From Streptacidiphilus jiangxiensis (GTDB lineage: Bacteria; Actinomycetota; Actinomycetes; Streptomycetales; Streptomycetaceae): a stretch of 64,000 nt of DNA. The stretch covers positions 62,001-126,000 of the forward strand of contig NZ_FOAZ01000009.1 in the NCBI RefSeq assembly GCF_900109465.1. Direction: 5' to 3'. Below are positions 1 to 7,447 of the stretch, piece after piece. Under the pieces are notes generated by a model. The model had not been told where the DNA came from. It saw only the letters and a list, made by a program, of their open reading frames with translations, and searched no databases. The number at the start of each line of letters is the position of its first letter. The stretch's first letter is position 1. Both the position numbers and the translations under genes were made by a program.

Positions 1-2
1 AC

Positions 3-209
3 GACTTCCTGTGGGCGCTGGTGCTGATGTCCTCCGGCGACAAGATGCCGGTCACCAGTGCGCTCAACAACCTGAAGGGACAGTACTTCCAGGACTACAA
101 CCTGCTCGCGGCCGGCTCCGTCCTGGTCGCGCTGCCCACCGTGATCCTCTTCTTCATCCTGCAGCGCCACTTCATCGCCGGCCTCACCCTGGGTGCGACC
201 AAGGGCTGA
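3..209 (+). CDS. Carbohydrate ABC transporter permease, C-terminal end (partial)
   Basis: The window opens inside this gene; the last 68 codons are visible. The tail carries a hydrophobic membrane segment ([20 protein letters not shown]) followed by the short basic and glycine-rich end ([15 protein letters not shown]) typical of MalG/UgpE-type sugar permeases. Members of this family sit in the cytoplasmic membrane and pair with a second permease, a lipoprotein binding protein and an MsiK-like ATPase. The sugar cannot be read from this fragment. An amino-sugar-type catabolic operon lies 4 kb downstream, but a link between them is only a guess. Confidence 0.8.
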   Translation, partial: DFLWALVLMSSGDKMPVTSALNNLKGQYFQDYNLLAAGSVLVALPTVILFFILQRHFIAGLTLGATKG

Positions 210-286
210 CCGCCGGCTCGTCCCCCGGCCCACCGACCGGAAACCGGTGGACCGGGGGAGGGCGCGACCACGAGCGTCCCCGGACC

Positions 287-791
287 ATGGTGACGAGTGG
301 CGGACCGGCCGACTGGCTCGAGGTGAACCGCGCCAACTGGGACGCGCGCGTCCCGATCCACACCGACAACAGCAGCTTCTACGACATCCCGGGCTTCGTC
401 GCAGGCGGTGAGTCGCTCCGCCCCCACGAACCGGGCGAGGTCGGCGACGTGCGCGGGAAGACACTGCTGCACCTGATGTGCCACCTCGGCCTGGACACCC
501 TGTCCTGGGCCCGCCGCGGCGCCACCGTCACCGGGCTGGACTTCTCGCAACCCGCGGTCGACTTCGCGACGGCCTCGCCGACCGGATCGGCGCCGGGTCC
601 GCGCGGTTCGTCACCGCCGACGTCCACGACGCGGCCGAGGTGCTGACCGGCCGGACGTTCGACATCGTCCACACGAGCGTCGGTTCCCGGCGGGAGCCCC
701 GCAGCTCCCGCTGCGGTACTCGCTGCGGGCCGTCCAGGACGCCTGGGTCACGACGGGGGCCCGTCGCCCTCCAACGCCTGCCGTCCGGTGA
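287..791 (+). pseudogene. Decayed class I SAM-dependent methyltransferase
   Basis: The start is intact (MVTSGGPADWLEVNRANWD) and runs through the SAM-binding glycine-rich stretch (KTLLHLMCHLGLDTLSWARRG) and GLDFSQPAVDFA. Near position 565 the reading shifts by one frame into GLADRIGAGSARFVTADVHDAAE and FDIVHTSVGS. That frame loses similarity near 680. In the third frame, 705-791 encodes LPLRYSLRAVQDAW, which looks like the usual extreme C-terminus of these enzymes. The pattern fits one frameshift plus an internal deletion of roughly 100 codons. The family recognition is from memory of conserved actinobacterial methyltransferases. A sequencing error could explain the frameshift but not the missing middle. 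Confidence 0.7.
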
Positions 792-972
792 AGTAGGCGA
801 ACGCGCGCGGCGCGTCCTCGTTGGCCGCGAGCTGCTCCTCGGGCGACTCCCGCGGCAGCTCGTAGCACTCCCAGGAGCAGCGGCCCCACGGGGTCCACTG
901 CGTCACCTCACCGCACCCGCCGCAGAGCATCACGTTCACGCCGGGCGGCCCGCCGGCCTGCCAATCGCCCAT
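748..972 (-). CDS. Small cysteine-rich protein, possible zinc binder
   Basis: This 74-residue ORF starts at an ATG and has a CGGC pair (residues 18-21) followed by a second pair spaced as CSWEC (residues 32-36). The four cysteines could bind a metal. The remainder is acidic and polar, with an aromatic patch (FAYFTGRQALEGD). It overlaps the tail of the decayed methyltransferase on the other strand. I do not recognise the family. Function is unknown, and coding status rests on the Cys pattern and codon use only. Confidence 0.45.
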   Translation of the reverse strand: MGDWQAGGPPGVNVMLCGGCGEVTQWTPWGRCSWECYELPRESPEEQLAANEDAPRAFAYFTGRQALEGDGPPS

Positions 973-1123
973 GCCACCGATGCTCCCACCAGCCGGACGG
1001 GCCCGCGACCGCGTCTTCGGCGCCGGCCGGGTCGTCCACGTCGGCTGCGTGCTCGGGGCCGTCGCGCTGATGTTCCTGCCCGCAGCCAACGCCTGGTTCC
1101 GCGCCCACCGTCGACCCCGGTGA
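971..1123 (+). CDS. Possible small single-pass membrane protein
   Basis: A 50-codon ORF encodes a basic N-terminus, one hydrophobic stretch (VVHVGCVLGAVALMFLPAA) and a basic C-terminus (WFRAHRRPR). The layout fits a single membrane segment. Its ATG overlaps the ATG of the divergent Cys-rich ORF by two bases within a CATG. No clear ribosome binding site is seen. It is listed because it is the only plausible product between the Cys-rich ORF and the NOS gene. It could be a chance ORF. Confidence 0.3.
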   Translation: MPPMLPPAGRARDRVFGAGRVVHVGCVLGAVALMFLPAANAWFRAHRRPR

Positions 1124-1145
1124 GCGCATGGCGCCCGGCGCCCGG

Positions 1146-2417
1146 CTACGCCCCGTGCGGCTCCCCCCAGGCGCCGTCGCGGCGCAGGTAGGCCGGGCGC
1201 AGCTGTGGGTCCGGCGCGTCGTAGTAGCGGTGGAACACCGCCGTCGCGCCGCCCGAGAGCGGGGGCACGATCCAGGACCAGTCCGCCGGCACTCCGCGCC
1301 CGTAGCGCTTCTCGCGCTCGATGTGGGTGAGGAACCGCTGCGACTCGGTGTGGTGGTCGGCGACGGTGACCTGCTCGCGCGTGAACGAGTGCAGCACCGC
1401 GGCGTTCAGCTCCACCAGCGCCCGGTCCCGCCACAGTGTGCGCTCGCTGGAGGTGTCCAGGCCGAAGACCTCGGCAACCGCGCGCAGGCGGTCGTAGCGA
1501 TCGCGGTCGGCGAGGTTGCGCGAGCCGATCTCCGTGCCCATGTACCAGCCGTTGAACGGCGCGCACGGGTACTGGATGCCGCCGATCTCCAGCGTCATGT
1601 CGCTGACCGCCGGGACGGAGTACCAGCGCAGCCCGAGCGCGGCGAAGCCGGGCTCGGTCGGGTGGGTCAGCCGCACCTCGTGCACGGCGTCGTCGGGCAG
1701 CTCGTACCAGTCCGGCGGACGCTCCGGAGAGGACTGCACCAGCAGCGGGAGCGGCTCGAACGGCCCCTCGCCGCCTTTCCAGCCCAGTTCCCGTGCCAGC
1801 GCCGCCCGCTCGGCGCTGTTCGGGTCGTCGCCGTAGCGCACCAGTTGTTCGTTCAGCAGGCGCGGCGCGGGCCGGCCGGGGCGGTCGGGGGCGAAGATGC
1901 TGACGACCGGCCGGATCCGGCCGCCGTTCGCGGCCAGTCGCAGGTGCTCGAAGCACTGCTCGGCGATGTCGTCCGGCCGCCGCAGGTGCCGCAGGTCCCG
2001 CACCACCATGCTGCGCCAGTACAGCCGGCCGATGCAGCGGGCGGCGTTGCGCCAGGCGACCCGGGCGCCGAAGGCGAGCTCGTCCGCGGTGTGCGTGTAC
2101 GTCCCCTCCGCGGCGACCTCCGCGCGGATCTCGCGCAGCCGCGCCTCGGGGTCGATCCCCTGCCCCGACTCGGCGGCGAAGAGCCGCACGAACTGCTCGG
2201 CGGCCGGCAACGGCGGGCCCCCGGCCGGTCCCGTGGGCGGCACGGCTCTTGCGGGCGGCACGGCGTGGGTCGGCTCGGACGGCCGCTGGTGGACGACCGG
2301 GCACCCGCGCGGCCCCGGCACGGACGCGGACGCCGGAGCAGGCGCGGGTGCGACGGGCGCGGTCGTGACGGGCACGGCCCGCAACGGCTTGCGATGGCGT
2401 GTGAACAGCAAGGACAT
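1146..2417 (-). CDS. nos: Bacterial nitric oxide synthase, oxygenase domain only
   Basis: This 423-residue protein is the heme oxygenase domain of nitric oxide synthase, which converts L-arginine to NO and citrulline. The proximal heme ligand is Cys128 in WRNAARCIGR. The substrate-binding glutamate is Glu296 in GWYMGTEIG. There is no fused flavin reductase, as is usual for bacterial NOS, and no reductase gene lies next to it. The first 75 residues are an Ala/Pro-rich extension not expected in the core family. The ATG at 2417 has a GGGAGGG run almost touching it, which is unusually close for a ribosome site, so a downstream GTG is possible. It is transcribed divergently from the DeoR-type regulator. 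Streptomyces TxtD nitrates thaxtomin precursors, but no thaxtomin genes are visible here. Confidence 0.93.
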   Translation of the reverse strand: MSLLFTRHRKPLRAVPVTTAPVAPAPAPASASVPGPRGCPVVHQRPSEPTHAVPPARAVPPTGPAGGPPLPAAEQFVRLFAAESGQGIDPEARLREIRAEVAAEGTYTHTADELAFGARVAWRNAARCIGRLYWRSMVVRDLRHLRRPDDIAEQCFEHLRLAANGGRIRPVVSIFAPDRPGRPAPRLLNEQLVRYGDDPNSAERAALARELGWKGGEGPFEPLPLLVQSSPERPPDWYELPDDAVHEVRLTHPTEPGFAALGLRWYSVPAVSDMTLEIGGIQYPCAPFNGWYMGTEIGSRNLADRDRYDRLRAVAEVFGLDTSSERTLWRDRALVELNAAVLHSFTREQVTVADHHTESQRFLTHIEREKRYGRGVPADWSWIVPPLSGGATAVFHRYYDAPDPQLRPAYLRRDGAWGEPHGA

Positions 2418-2538
2418 CCCTCCCGCACCATGGGTACCGTAGGTGCGGAACCGTGCACGTAGAGTGTCGGATTCGTGGGACAGGAGCGGATTCCTCCGGC
2501 TATGCTCACGCCCGGCCGAAACCGTTCGCACCCGCTTC

Positions 2539-2560
2539 GTGGTCGGTTCGTGCTCGGTTC
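2539..2560. promoter_or_regulatory. Two 11-bp direct repeats in the nos/deoR divergent promoter region
   Basis: GTGGTCGGTTC at 2539-2549 is followed directly by GTGCTCGGTTC at 2550-2560. Two copies one helical turn apart, in a shared promoter region, could be a regulator-binding site, perhaps for the DeoR-type protein encoded at 2598. A TAGACT hexamer at 2586-2591 fits a -10 box whose transcript would begin at or next to the ATG at 2598. This is inference only. Confidence 0.3.
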
Positions 2561-2597
2561 GCGGTCCGACCGCCTCGGAAATCCGTAGACTCCCCGC

Positions 2598-3383
2598 ATG
2601 CTCAAGGCTGATCGCTTCGCCCGCATCCTCGACCACGTGGCCCGCGCCGGCAGCGCCGACGTGCACCAGCTCGCCGAGCTGCTCGGCGTCTCCGGAGCCA
2701 CCGTCCGCCGCGACCTGCAGGCCCTGGACGAGCAGGGCCTGCTGCGCCGGACCCACGGCGGCGCCGTCACCGGCACGGTCAACCTGGAACTGCCGCTGCG
2801 TCACCGCGCCGGTCGCCGCCAGGAGGAGAAGCGTCGCATCGCCGAGGCCGCGGCGGCGCTCGTCCCCGACGGCGCCGTGATCGGCCTGACCGGCGGCAGC
2901 ACCGTCAGCGAGCTCGCCCACGTGCTCGCCGAGCGCTGCGGCGGCGGGCAGGGCAGCCTGACCGTGGTCACCAACGCGGTCAACATCGCCGCCGACCTGA
3001 TCGTCCGCCCGGAGATCCGCCTCGTCGTGATCGGCGGTCAGGCCCGCAGCGCCAGCTACGAGCTGGTCGGCCCCGCCGCGGACCAGCACCTGTCCCGCTA
3101 CCGCCTGGACTACGCCTTCATCGGCGTCGACGGCCTCAGCGCAGCGGCCGGCTGCACCACCCACGACGAGATGGAGGCCCACACGGACCGCTCCTTCCTC
3201 GGCGTCGCCGCCCACCGCGTCGTCCTCGCGGACGGCAGCAAGCTCGGCCGTGCCACCTTCGCCGCCATCTGCCCGCTCGCCGAGATCGACACCCTGGTCA
3301 CCGACGTCCCCCCGGCCGAGCCGGAACACACGGCCCTGGAGACGGCGGCCGTGCGGGTGCTGACGGCGCTTCCGAAGGCGTGA
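2598..3383 (+). CDS. DeoR/GlpR-family transcriptional regulator
   Basis: The 261-residue protein has an N-terminal winged helix (DVHQLAELLGVSGATVRRDLQALDEQGLLRRTHGGAV, about residues 19-56) with the family's RRDL recognition helix. A DeoR sensor domain for phosphorylated sugars follows (GLTGGSTVSELA, VVTNAVNIA, FIGVDGLS). Such proteins usually repress sugar-phosphate catabolic operons. A tagatose/amino-sugar operon lies 1 kb downstream and is a reasonable target. No Shine-Dalgarno sequence precedes the ATG, but a TAGACT hexamer ends seven bases upstream, so the message may be leaderless. Confidence 0.9.
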   Translation: MLKADRFARILDHVARAGSADVHQLAELLGVSGATVRRDLQALDEQGLLRRTHGGAVTGTVNLELPLRHRAGRRQEEKRRIAEAAAALVPDGAVIGLTGGSTVSELAHVLAERCGGGQGSLTVVTNAVNIAADLIVRPEIRLVVIGGQARSASYELVGPAADQHLSRYRLDYAFIGVDGLSAAAGCTTHDEMEAHTDRSFLGVAAHRVVLADGSKLGRATFAAICPLAEIDTLVTDVPPAEPEHTALETAAVRVLTALPKA

Positions 3384-3470
3384 GGTGACGGGTGACCTGA
3401 TCCGGTACTCGCCCAGGGGATGTGCGAACATGTGCATCCCCTGAGAGATCAAGGACTGGAACCCCTCACC

Positions 3471-4235
3471 ATGCGCATATCCACGCGCCGCGCGCTGTCC
3501 GCCCTCGCCGTCTCCGGCGCCGTCGTCCTGACCGCCGCGGCCTGCGGTGGCGGTACCAGCGGTTCGCACACCTCCGCCGACGCGAAGACGGCGCCCAGCG
3601 CCGCCGCGTCGTCCCCGGCCGCAGACCCCTTTGCCGGTCAGACGGCCCACCAGATCATCACCGCGGCGTCGGCCGCGATGTCGTCCGCCCACTCGATGAA
3701 GGTGACCGGCACCATGAAGGAGTCGGGCAGCGCCATGAGCCTCGACCTGTTCATGGTCAAGGGCGTCGGCTGCCAGGGCTCGATCGACATGGGCAGCCAG
3801 GGGGGAACGACCATCGTGGTGCTCGGCACGACCGCGTGGGAGAAGTTGGACCAGGCCACCCTGGCCAAGGCGATCGGCGGAGCGGCGGCGGCCTCGGTCA
3901 GCGGCAAGTACTTCAAGACCACCACCACCGCCAAGGACTTCGCGGACCTGCAGGCCTTCTGCGACCTGGACACCTTTGCCCAGGGCCTTGGCTCCGCGGG
4001 CGACGACCCCTTCACCAAGGGCGCGGTCACCACGGTCGACGGCCGGCCGGCACTGACCCTGATCGACACCAAGGACCAGTCGCGGGCGCTGGTGAGCCTC
4101 ACGGCTCCGTACCGGATCGTCGGTGCGGTGGGCCCCGGGTCGGACGGCTCCATCACCATCAGCTACGACCTCGACACGAAGATCACGCCGCCTCCGGCGA
4201 GCGAGGTCTTCGACGCCTCCACGTACGGCCTGTGA
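3471..4235 (+). CDS. Secreted lipoprotein, unknown function
   Basis: A 254-residue protein begins with a twin-basic signal peptide and a lipobox-like TAAAC at residues 21-25, followed by a Gly/Ser/Ala-rich spacer. The mature part (QTAHQIITAASAAMSSAHSMKVTGTMKESGSAMSLDLF) resembles the antiparallel sheet start of LppX/LolA-like lipoproteins common in Streptomyces, which are thought to handle hydrophobic ligands. That likeness is from memory and was not tested. It is monocistronic: a strong hairpin follows, and the next gene runs toward it. Confidence 0.75.
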   Translation: MRISTRRALSALAVSGAVVLTAAACGGGTSGSHTSADAKTAPSAAASSPAADPFAGQTAHQIITAASAAMSSAHSMKVTGTMKESGSAMSLDLFMVKGVGCQGSIDMGSQGGTTIVVLGTTAWEKLDQATLAKAIGGAAAASVSGKYFKTTTTAKDFADLQAFCDLDTFAQGLGSAGDDPFTKGAVTTVDGRPALTLIDTKDQSRALVSLTAPYRIVGAVGPGSDGSITISYDLDTKITPPPASEVFDASTYGL

Positions 4236-4260
4236 CGCGGTAGGGCCGGTAGGGCCGGTA

Positions 4261-4295
4261 GGCCCGGCGGCGCCCGTGACGGGCGCCGCCGGGCC
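4261..4295. terminator. Bidirectional terminator hairpin
   Basis: A perfect 15-bp stem (4261-4275 with 4281-4295) closes a 5-base GTGAC loop between the convergent lipoprotein and aldolase genes. There is no T tract, as is common in this GC range. Three near-copies of a GGTAGGGCCG unit precede the stem. Confidence 0.75.
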
Positions 4296-4307
4296 TGGCC
4301 GGGTGCC

Positions 4308-5129
4308 TCAGGCCTGCGGGAGCAGACCCAGCAGCCGGGCCACCTCGGCCGCGACCGCGTCGCGCCCCGGCGCGAGCCACTTGCGCGGGTCGACCTGCGC
4401 CGGGTTCGCCGTCAGCGCCTCGCGCACCGCGTCGGTGAACAGGCGGTTCAGGTGCGTGGAGACGTTTATCTTGCGCATCCCCGCCGCCACCGCCGCGACC
4501 AGAGCCGCGTCCGGCACGCCCGAACTGCCGTGCAGCACCAGCGGAACGGGCACGGCCTCGCGCAGCCGCGCGACCAGGTCCAGATCGAGCGCGGCCGTGC
4601 GCGTGGTCATGGCGTGCTCGCTGCCCACGGCCACGGCCAGCGCGTCCACGCCCGTGCGCGCGACGAACTCCGCCGCCTCCGCCGGGTCCGTGCGCACGCC
4701 CGGCGCGTGGGCGCCGTCCTTGCCGCCGACCTCGCCGAGCTCGGCCTCGATCGCCAGCCCGTTCTCGTGGCACCAGGCGGCGAGCGCCGCGGTGCTCTCC
4801 AGGTTCTCGGCCCACGGCAGCGTGGAGCCGTCGTACATGACCGAACCGAAGCCGCAGTCGGCGGCCTCGTGGATCAGCCGCGCCTCGGTCGCGTGGTCCA
4901 GGTGCAGGGCGGCGCGGGCGCCGCTGCGCTCCGCGGCCAGGCGGGTGGCCGCGGCGATCGGGCCCAGCGCGCCGTGGTAGCGGACGGCGTTCTCGCTGAT
5001 CTGCAGCACGACGGGAGCCTTGGCCTGCTCCGCGCCGGCGAGGATCGCCTCGGCGTGCTCGATCTGGATCACGTTGAACGCGAAGACCGGTTGGTCGGCC
5101 AGCAGGTGGGGGAGGGGGACGAGAGGCAC
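4308..5129 (-). CDS. Class II ketose-bisphosphate aldolase (GatY/KbaY type)
   Basis: The 273-residue protein is a zinc-dependent TIM-barrel aldolase that splits tagatose- or fructose-1,6-bisphosphate into two triose phosphates. Visible motifs are FAFNVIQIEHA at the first strand, the zinc/catalytic LHLDHA, YDGST, EAELGEVGG, the metal-binding GSEHA, LHGSSG and the phosphate-binding KINVSTHL. It is the third gene of a minus-strand operon after an SIS isomerase and a PfkB kinase. The trio matches the last steps of galactosamine, N-acetylgalactosamine or tagatose catabolism. Fructose-bisphosphate specificity cannot be excluded. Confidence 0.9.
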   Translation of the reverse strand: MPLVPLPHLLADQPVFAFNVIQIEHAEAILAGAEQAKAPVVLQISENAVRYHGALGPIAAATRLAAERSGARAALHLDHATEARLIHEAADCGFGSVMYDGSTLPWAENLESTAALAAWCHENGLAIEAELGEVGGKDGAHAPGVRTDPAEAAEFVARTGVDALAVAVGSEHAMTTRTAALDLDLVARLREAVPVPLVLHGSSGVPDAALVAAVAAGMRKINVSTHLNRLFTDAVREALTANPAQVDPRKWLAPGRDAVAAEVARLLGLLPQA

Positions 5130-5171
5130 GGCGGGTGGCTCCAGGTTCGGTGTCGGTCAGGTCGAGTCAGG

Positions 5172-6410
5172 TCAGGTCAGATCGCGCACGGCGACGAGGG
5201 GTGCGAGTTCGGCCAGGACGTCCGGGGCCACGTCCCCGGCCAGCGGGGCCGCGACGGCGGCGGCGGACAGGGCGACGGCGTGCGCCAGCGCCTCCGCAGG
5301 ACCGGTGCCGCGGGCGAGCGCCAGCGCCAGCGCCGCTGACGCGGCGTCGCCGGCGCCGGTGGCGTTGCCCACCACGACCCTCGGCGGAACGACGGCCAGC
5401 AGCCGCCCGCCCCAGCACGCCACCAGCCCGTCCGCCCCGGCGGACACGACCGCGTGTCGGGCTCCCGCCTCGACCAACCGCCGTGCGAGCACGCCGGGTG
5501 CGGTCACGAGGGGCCGTTCGGACCGGTCGGACGCGGGCGCCGGCGCGGGTTCGGGTTCGGAGGCCCGCGCGGCGGCGCCGTCCAGGCACTCGCCGGAGAC
5601 CGTGGGTGCTGGCCGCCAGGCTGGAGTCGGTCGTGGAGCGGGCGCGGGTACGGCTCCTCCGCCAGGGGCCCCCGTGGTCCGCGTGGCCGCATCAGCGGCC
5701 GCAGGCCGGGCCCCTATGGCCCCCACGTTTCGGCCCGTGTCCGTGGCGACGGGGTGCGATTCGGCGCCGAGCGCGCGCAGCGCCTCCTCGGCGTTGGGTT
5801 TCACCAGGGTCGGGCGCGCGGCGAGGGCTTCGCGCAGCGCGTCGGCGTCCGCGTCGACCAGCGTCGGCACGCCCGCGCCGGACGCGAGGCGCACCAACTG
5901 GGCATACGCGTCGCGCGGTACGCCCGGCGGCAGACTCCCCGCCAGCACGACGGCCCGCACGCCGTGGTCGAGCGCCGCGCCGAAGTCGGCGACGAAGCGC
6001 GCCCATTCCGCGGCGGTCACCTGCGGCCCGGGCTCCCAGAACCCGGTCACCTCACCAGTGGCGCCGGAGCCGGTGTCCGGACCGTCCGGACCGTCCGGAC
6101 CGTCCGGCGCGGTCGGGGGCGCGGCCACCACGGCCACCGTGCGACGCGTGGCGCCCGCGACAGCGGTGAAGCGGTGCGGGACGCCCGCGGCACCCAGATC
6201 GGCGCGCAGGGCCGCGCCCGCCGTGCCGCCGGCGAGGCCGAGGGCGAGCACCGGTTCTCCCTGGGAGGCCAGGACGCGGGCGGTGTTGACGCCCTTGCCG
6301 CCCGCGCGCTCGGACACCGAGCGGACGCGGTGCGTGGCACCGGGCCGGACGCCGCCCTCGACGACGTAGGTGACGTCGAGTGCGGCGTTCAGGGTGACCG
6401 TGACGATCAC
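5172..6410 (-). CDS. PfkB-family hexose-phosphate kinase (tagatose-6-P / 1-phosphofructokinase type) with internal insertion
   Basis: The 412-residue enzyme starts MIVTVTLNAALDVTY, the signature opening of 1-phosphofructokinase and tagatose-6-phosphate kinase, and carries the substrate motif GGKGVNTARVL. The catalytic Asp is in GNATGAGD (residues 348-355). It is about 100 residues longer than the usual 300-320. Residues 220-302 are an Ala/Pro/Gly/Glu-rich stretch inserted between KPNAEEALRALG and VLARRLVEAGARHAVVS, which are adjacent helices in normal family members. A second small insertion (GPDGPDGPD, residues 103-111) comes from a 9-bp tandem repeat. The GTG start overlaps the TGA of the SIS gene by four bases, so translation is probably coupled. 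Confidence 0.88.
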   Translation of the reverse strand: MIVTVTLNAALDVTYVVEGGVRPGATHRVRSVSERAGGKGVNTARVLASQGEPVLALGLAGGTAGAALRADLGAAGVPHRFTAVAGATRRTVAVVAAPPTAPDGPDGPDGPDTGSGATGEVTGFWEPGPQVTAAEWARFVADFGAALDHGVRAVVLAGSLPPGVPRDAYAQLVRLASGAGVPTLVDADADALREALAARPTLVKPNAEEALRALGAESHPVATDTGRNVGAIGARPAAADAATRTTGAPGGGAVPAPAPRPTPAWRPAPTVSGECLDGAAARASEPEPAPAPASDRSERPLVTAPGVLARRLVEAGARHAVVSAGADGLVACWGGRLLAVVPPRVVVGNATGAGDAASAALALALARGTGPAEALAHAVALSAAAVAAPLAGDVAPDVLAELAPLVAVRDLT

Positions 6411-7309
6411 GAGGAGAGCACCACCGACCGGGTCAGGTGCTGCGGGTTGTCGACGTCGCGGCCGACGCTCCCGGCCAGGGCGACACCCAGCCGCTGCACC
6501 TTGACCAGCTCGGCCAGCGGGTCGTGGCGCGGCGTCACCAGGTGGGCGCCCGTCGCCTCGACCTGCCCGGCCAGGCCGTCCGGGAGCGGGCCGAGGCTCC
6601 AGACCGCGCGGCCGGGGCGGGCGATGGCGATGGGGCCGTGCCGGTACTCCATCGCGGGGTAGGACTCGGTCCACCAGGCCGCCGTCTCACGGACCTTGAG
6701 GGCTGCCTCGCGCGCCACGCCGTAGCTCCAGCCGCGGCCGAGGAAGGAGACCTGCTCGGCGGCGAGCAGCTCGGGCGCGAGCTCCTGCTCGATCGCCTCC
6801 TGGGCCTGGGCCGGCAGGTGGGCGACGGACTCGCCCAGGTGCGCGCGGAGCAGCACCATCTGCGAGGTGGGGAACCGGGTCTGGACGACCGAGCGCTCGT
6901 CCGCCCAGTCCAGCACGACCAGGTCCTCGGCGAGTGCCGCGATGGGCGTCTCGGGGTCGGCGGTGATCGCGGTGGTGGCCACCTGGCCGCGCACGGCGTC
7001 CAGCAGGCTGAGCACCTCGGTGGTGGTGCCCGAGCGGGTGAGCGCGAGGACGCGGTCGTAGCGGCGGGAGAAGCCCTCGCCGAGCGGCGCCTCGGACGCG
7101 GCGAACGCGTCCGTCTCGCCGACGCCCGCACCCTCCCGCAGCGCGGCGTAGGCCTGCGCCATGAACCACGAGGTGCCGCAGCCGACGACGGCGACGCGCT
7201 CGCCGGGTCGCGGCAGCAGCGCGGCCACCGAGGGCAGCAGGTCCAGGGCGCGCTGCCAGCACGCGGGCTGCGAGTCGATCTCCAACGAGGTCTGCGAGGC
7301 GGCGGTCAC
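6407..7309 (-). CDS. SIS-domain sugar isomerase/deaminase
   Basis: The 300-residue protein has two SIS domains. The first contains VVGCGTSWFMAQAYAALRE and the phosphosugar-binding LTRSGTTTEVL. The second contains SFLGRGWSYGVAREAALKVRE and EYRHGPIA. This fits AgaS/FrlB/GlmS-like aldose-ketose isomerases or deaminases acting on amino-sugar phosphates. The GTG at 7309 is preferred because AGAAGG sits about eight bases upstream. An in-frame upstream start at 7381 would read through the operator. It is the first gene of the operon and shares a GTGA overlap with the kinase. Confidence 0.88.
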   Translation of the reverse strand: MTAASQTSLEIDSQPACWQRALDLLPSVAALLPRPGERVAVVGCGTSWFMAQAYAALREGAGVGETDAFAASEAPLGEGFSRRYDRVLALTRSGTTTEVLSLLDAVRGQVATTAITADPETPIAALAEDLVVLDWADERSVVQTRFPTSQMVLLRAHLGESVAHLPAQAQEAIEQELAPELLAAEQVSFLGRGWSYGVAREAALKVRETAAWWTESYPAMEYRHGPIAIARPGRAVWSLGPLPDGLAGQVEATGAHLVTPRHDPLAELVKVQRLGVALAGSVGRDVDNPQHLTRSVVLSS

Positions 7310-7334
7310 CGGCGGTACCTTCTCTCGGTTGTCG

Positions 7335-7359
7335 TGCTCAGTAATGCTCACTTGAGCAT
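7335..7359. promoter_or_regulatory. Candidate operator: TGCTCA direct repeat plus perfect palindrome
   Basis: ATGCTCA-CT-TGAGCAT (7344-7359) is a perfect 7-bp inverted repeat. A further TGCTCA at 7335-7340 lies exactly ten bases from the palindrome's left TGCTCA. The site lies 35-50 bp upstream of the SIS gene start in a locally AT-richer stretch. The geometry suits a dimeric repressor. The DeoR-type protein at 2598 is the obvious candidate, but the sequence does not show the link. Confidence 0.6.
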
Positions 7360-7404
7360 CCAGATGAACAAGACCGAGCATAGCGAGCGGTGGCGCAAAA
7401 CGAA

Positions 7405-7436
7405 ACGCCCCGCCCGGCCAAAGCCGGACGGGGCGT
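7405..7436 (-). terminator. Intrinsic terminator of the serine hydrolase gene
   Basis: A 14-bp stem with one mismatch (7405-7418 with 7423-7436) has a 4-base loop. On the minus strand it is followed by a T-rich run (TTTCGTTTTG). It separates the hydrolase gene from the SIS operon promoter. Confidence 0.85.
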
Positions 7437-7447
7437 CGGGGGTGGGG

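Noticed and set aside
1146-2417. Thaxtomin-type nitration cluster
   Set aside because: No cytochrome P450 or peptide synthetase genes of the Txt type are near; NOS alone is common in Streptomyces.
2418-3692. Minus-strand extension of the NOS frame upstream to 3692
   Set aside because: The added 425 residues lie antisense to the DeoR-type gene and have no protein character; NOS starts at 2417 or later.
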